DNA of 64,000 nt from contig NZ_MLAP01000004.1 in NCBI RefSeq assembly GCF_002272865.1, forward strand, positions 90,034-154,033. Reading direction: 5' to 3'. This document shows positions 63,601-64,000 of the stretch, in pieces (the stretch's first letter is position 1; each line of letters opens with the position of its first letter). The stretch comes from Helicobacter sp. 12S02634-8. GTDB taxonomy: Bacteria > Campylobacterota > Campylobacteria > Campylobacterales > Helicobacteraceae. Under the pieces are notes generated by a model. It did no database searches. It was not told where the DNA came from and saw only the letters and a program-made list of their open reading frames with translations. Both the position numbers and the translations under genes were made by a program.

Positions 63601-63644
63601 GTGATAAAAAAGATTAAGATGAATTGTAATTTATTGACTTGCAT
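60642..63644 (-). CDS. Autotransporter-like outer-membrane protein with Pro-rich linker and basic tail
   Basis: About 1000 residues. Signal peptide MQVNKLQFILIFFITSLWG, then a Gly/Asn-rich beta-helix passenger (about 20-455) ending in a pertactin-like stretch (LVVDELKGNNGIFKLMTNF). A Pro/Glu/Lys-rich linker (about 465-595, APTPPPAPKPEPAPTPP) precedes an autotransporter barrel (about 640-927) that ends YLVSLGFRMDLGF. Unlike normal autotransporters it continues for some 74 more residues, Arg/Gln/Pro-rich (QIQPRRRQSPIRKN). The start could be the ATG at 63644 or 63653; both ribosome sites are weak. It recalls surface autotransporters such as H. mustelae Hsr, but I cannot assign it firmly. Confidence 0.8.
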   Translation of the reverse strand: MQVNKLQFILIFFITSLWGADNTSVTQLPQNFTSGTHHYVENIDFTNTPSGYLTSELTDEKYRYTGILFHGYDTMHIPHDATVVVDVSGIPGNYNDWAGMLFRGRGREKAGDSLPTYRIQGGGNIVFRLGNLAGPNKIEGMFLSRRRGTFDNSAPTFVFDVNMGVMVVGNDFYIARGLFNINDGDGGAFIFNKNVTIDASKMVPSIGWKGSGKGYRSIFSVGGGGIIRVNANADGSVLDDKNIIQLKGDISVENTTTSASRVYINLTNPDSFFQGRFSLQGSGQAQLRLSNGGKWVLAASSKVNILDINNASIEKNESELSMVDFISIKDGEVSFDAKTNRLSDPVTYSPRTLVVDELKGNNGIFKLMTNFHTNQSDHITINKDSTGKHYLQIYPDYSNIEAFTKPTPNAIEVAKILQGGVGLNFETKDVKIGLFTFKANINKLPIGRGYQWVIGDAIKSIPFKPLTPATITPPKKEDKPAPATPSPPPAPTPPPAPKPEPAPTPPKVEPTPPPEITPIKPDTTPAEKPKDPPATEVPKKEEKPEPTTPEPKKPELTPVPIAITPPAPALPTEKPKDLDPMPAPITDPPPKAPLFFVSQNDLGTQITKLLGVQYSIYRIHTDSITKHIDELFYLPQDFYQHIWADYYAGKLSDESTANAYWSFQGGYDYAWSYEGFRGFVGGLGDYTSMRLVAPFYTGKAYALGLGAYAQGSWYYQKNFGISIDAYTKYVFTNYNADGSQELDYNHFKNTYNLIFLNFRVGFKAPISADKSWFVEPGVKLGWAYINGGGYGYKTTAPFLDPKTGDMGFSDIHIAINQEAGKFFGNKLFLDVGKIFQNHFVYFDMRAGLDFAYDSSTGGDVYMIQEGYTDYPIHAKMPVDYRLGAGLASHLVLGDKVQFYFYAKRTFFSHMNTDYLVSLGFRMDLGFSKRSIQPAPSPQIQPRRRQSPIRKNVGDSPRRTQSVEVRSRQMQPKEELNPNYRPMPKRRNPTPSFSSTPTPSP

Positions 63645-63697
63645 ACCAACCATATAGGATTATTTTGATTTTTAACCATCAAACATTATTACTATAT

Positions 63698-63703
63698 ATT
63701 ATA
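63698..63703 (-). promoter_or_regulatory. Probable -10 element of the autotransporter-like gene
   Basis: TATAAT on the minus strand inside GTAGTATAATATATAG, about 50 bases before the start codon. No -35 match at standard spacing. Confidence 0.45.
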
Positions 63704-64000
63704 CTACAACTTCTAAGGCTATTTGGATACCACAAAAAGTTTATCAATCCCAAAGAATTTTATCAATCATCACATTATTGATAAAATAAAACAATAGCCA
63801 TACAAAAAGTATATTTTTATTTGATGGATACCTCACTTTTTATTCGCCTTGCCCTTTTGATTACCCCTCTTAGCCCCTCCCCCATTTAAGTGCAACATAA
63901 AATTTATTTTGATAGAATACATATCATTTAGTATGCTTTGATTTATCTTTAAGATAGAATCTTGCTCTATCTTGTGCCATAACTATTTTGCCTTGTTTGG
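63704..64000. other. Non-coding right end of the window
   Basis: AT-rich, no gene recognised. A pyrimidine-rich patch with C5 lies near 63857-63885. AAGATAGA (63951-63958) pairs perfectly with TCTATCTT (63966-63973), and an upstream TATCTT can also pair with the first arm, so two alternative hairpins exist. It may be the regulatory region of a gene beyond the edge. Confidence 0.4.

Noticed and set aside
63951..63973. Rho-independent terminator at the right edge
   Set aside because: The 8-bp stem is perfect but not followed by a T run, and no gene ends beside it within the window.

Overview
The window looks like a chromosomal segment of a Helicobacter of the gastric type. The evidence is a Fur with an HHDH metal site, the zinc-binding chemoreceptor TlpD, ChePep, a HpaA-family lipoprotein, the pseudaminic-acid pathway for flagellin glycosylation, NucT, an HtrA with the triad at residues 116/147/221, several small outer-membrane proteins, and gene pairs known from H. 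pylori (gmk-chePep-nucT, tlpD-bioF-pbp1A, fliW-murG, fabG-rpsU, accBC-pseC, nadK-recN). The order of these blocks is rearranged and G+C is moderate, so it is probably not H. pylori itself. A mid-G+C species such as H. mustelae is a guess only.

Layout. 1-6.8 kb: gmk (partial), chePep, nucT, yqeY, flgH and the overlapping run pseF-pseG-pseH-pseI. 6.8-18.9 kb: housekeeping and regulation (fur, tlpD, bioF, pbp1A, DUF507-carA-C5 methyltransferase, valS, fliW, murG). 18.9-22.3 kb: an accessory surface island with a long leader, a small ORF, a HpaA-like lipoprotein and two outer-membrane proteins, including C/T homopolymer tracts. 22.3-31.2 kb: fabG, rpsU, tRNA-Arg, rocE-rocF-htrA, an MFS carrier and a probably Fur-controlled TonB-dependent receptor. 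31.2-42.5 kb: a G-tract region, tRNA-Met, pseC with a flagellin-like partner, accCB, dcd, a PAP2 phosphatase, and nadK-recN-NFACT. 42.6-46 kb: TauE/SafE, a small FAD protein, and a duplicated promoter cassette serving a small membrane protein and an outer-membrane protein. 46-60.6 kb: mutY and an amino-acid uptake and catabolism block (alanine dehydrogenase, exported amidohydrolase, AGCS symporter, amidase, permease, putA-putP, EamA exporter). 60.6-64 kb: a large autotransporter-like protein with a proline-rich linker and an unusual basic tail.

Themes. Flagellar assembly, glycosylation and polar chemotaxis genes are spread over several loci. Amino-acid import and deamination (arginine, alanine, proline) are prominent, as expected of an asaccharolytic, urea/ammonia-centred gastric bacterium. 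Most of the unusual non-coding structure (A/T-G/C homopolymer junctions, duplicated promoter, 5' hairpin, interlocking inverted repeats, upstream small ORFs) lies beside surface-protein genes. I saw no insertion sequence, prophage, CRISPR array or toxin-antitoxin pair, and no clearly new multi-gene system. The best candidates for undescribed biology are the flagellin-like protein in the accBC-pseC operon and the regulatory architecture around the surface-protein genes.
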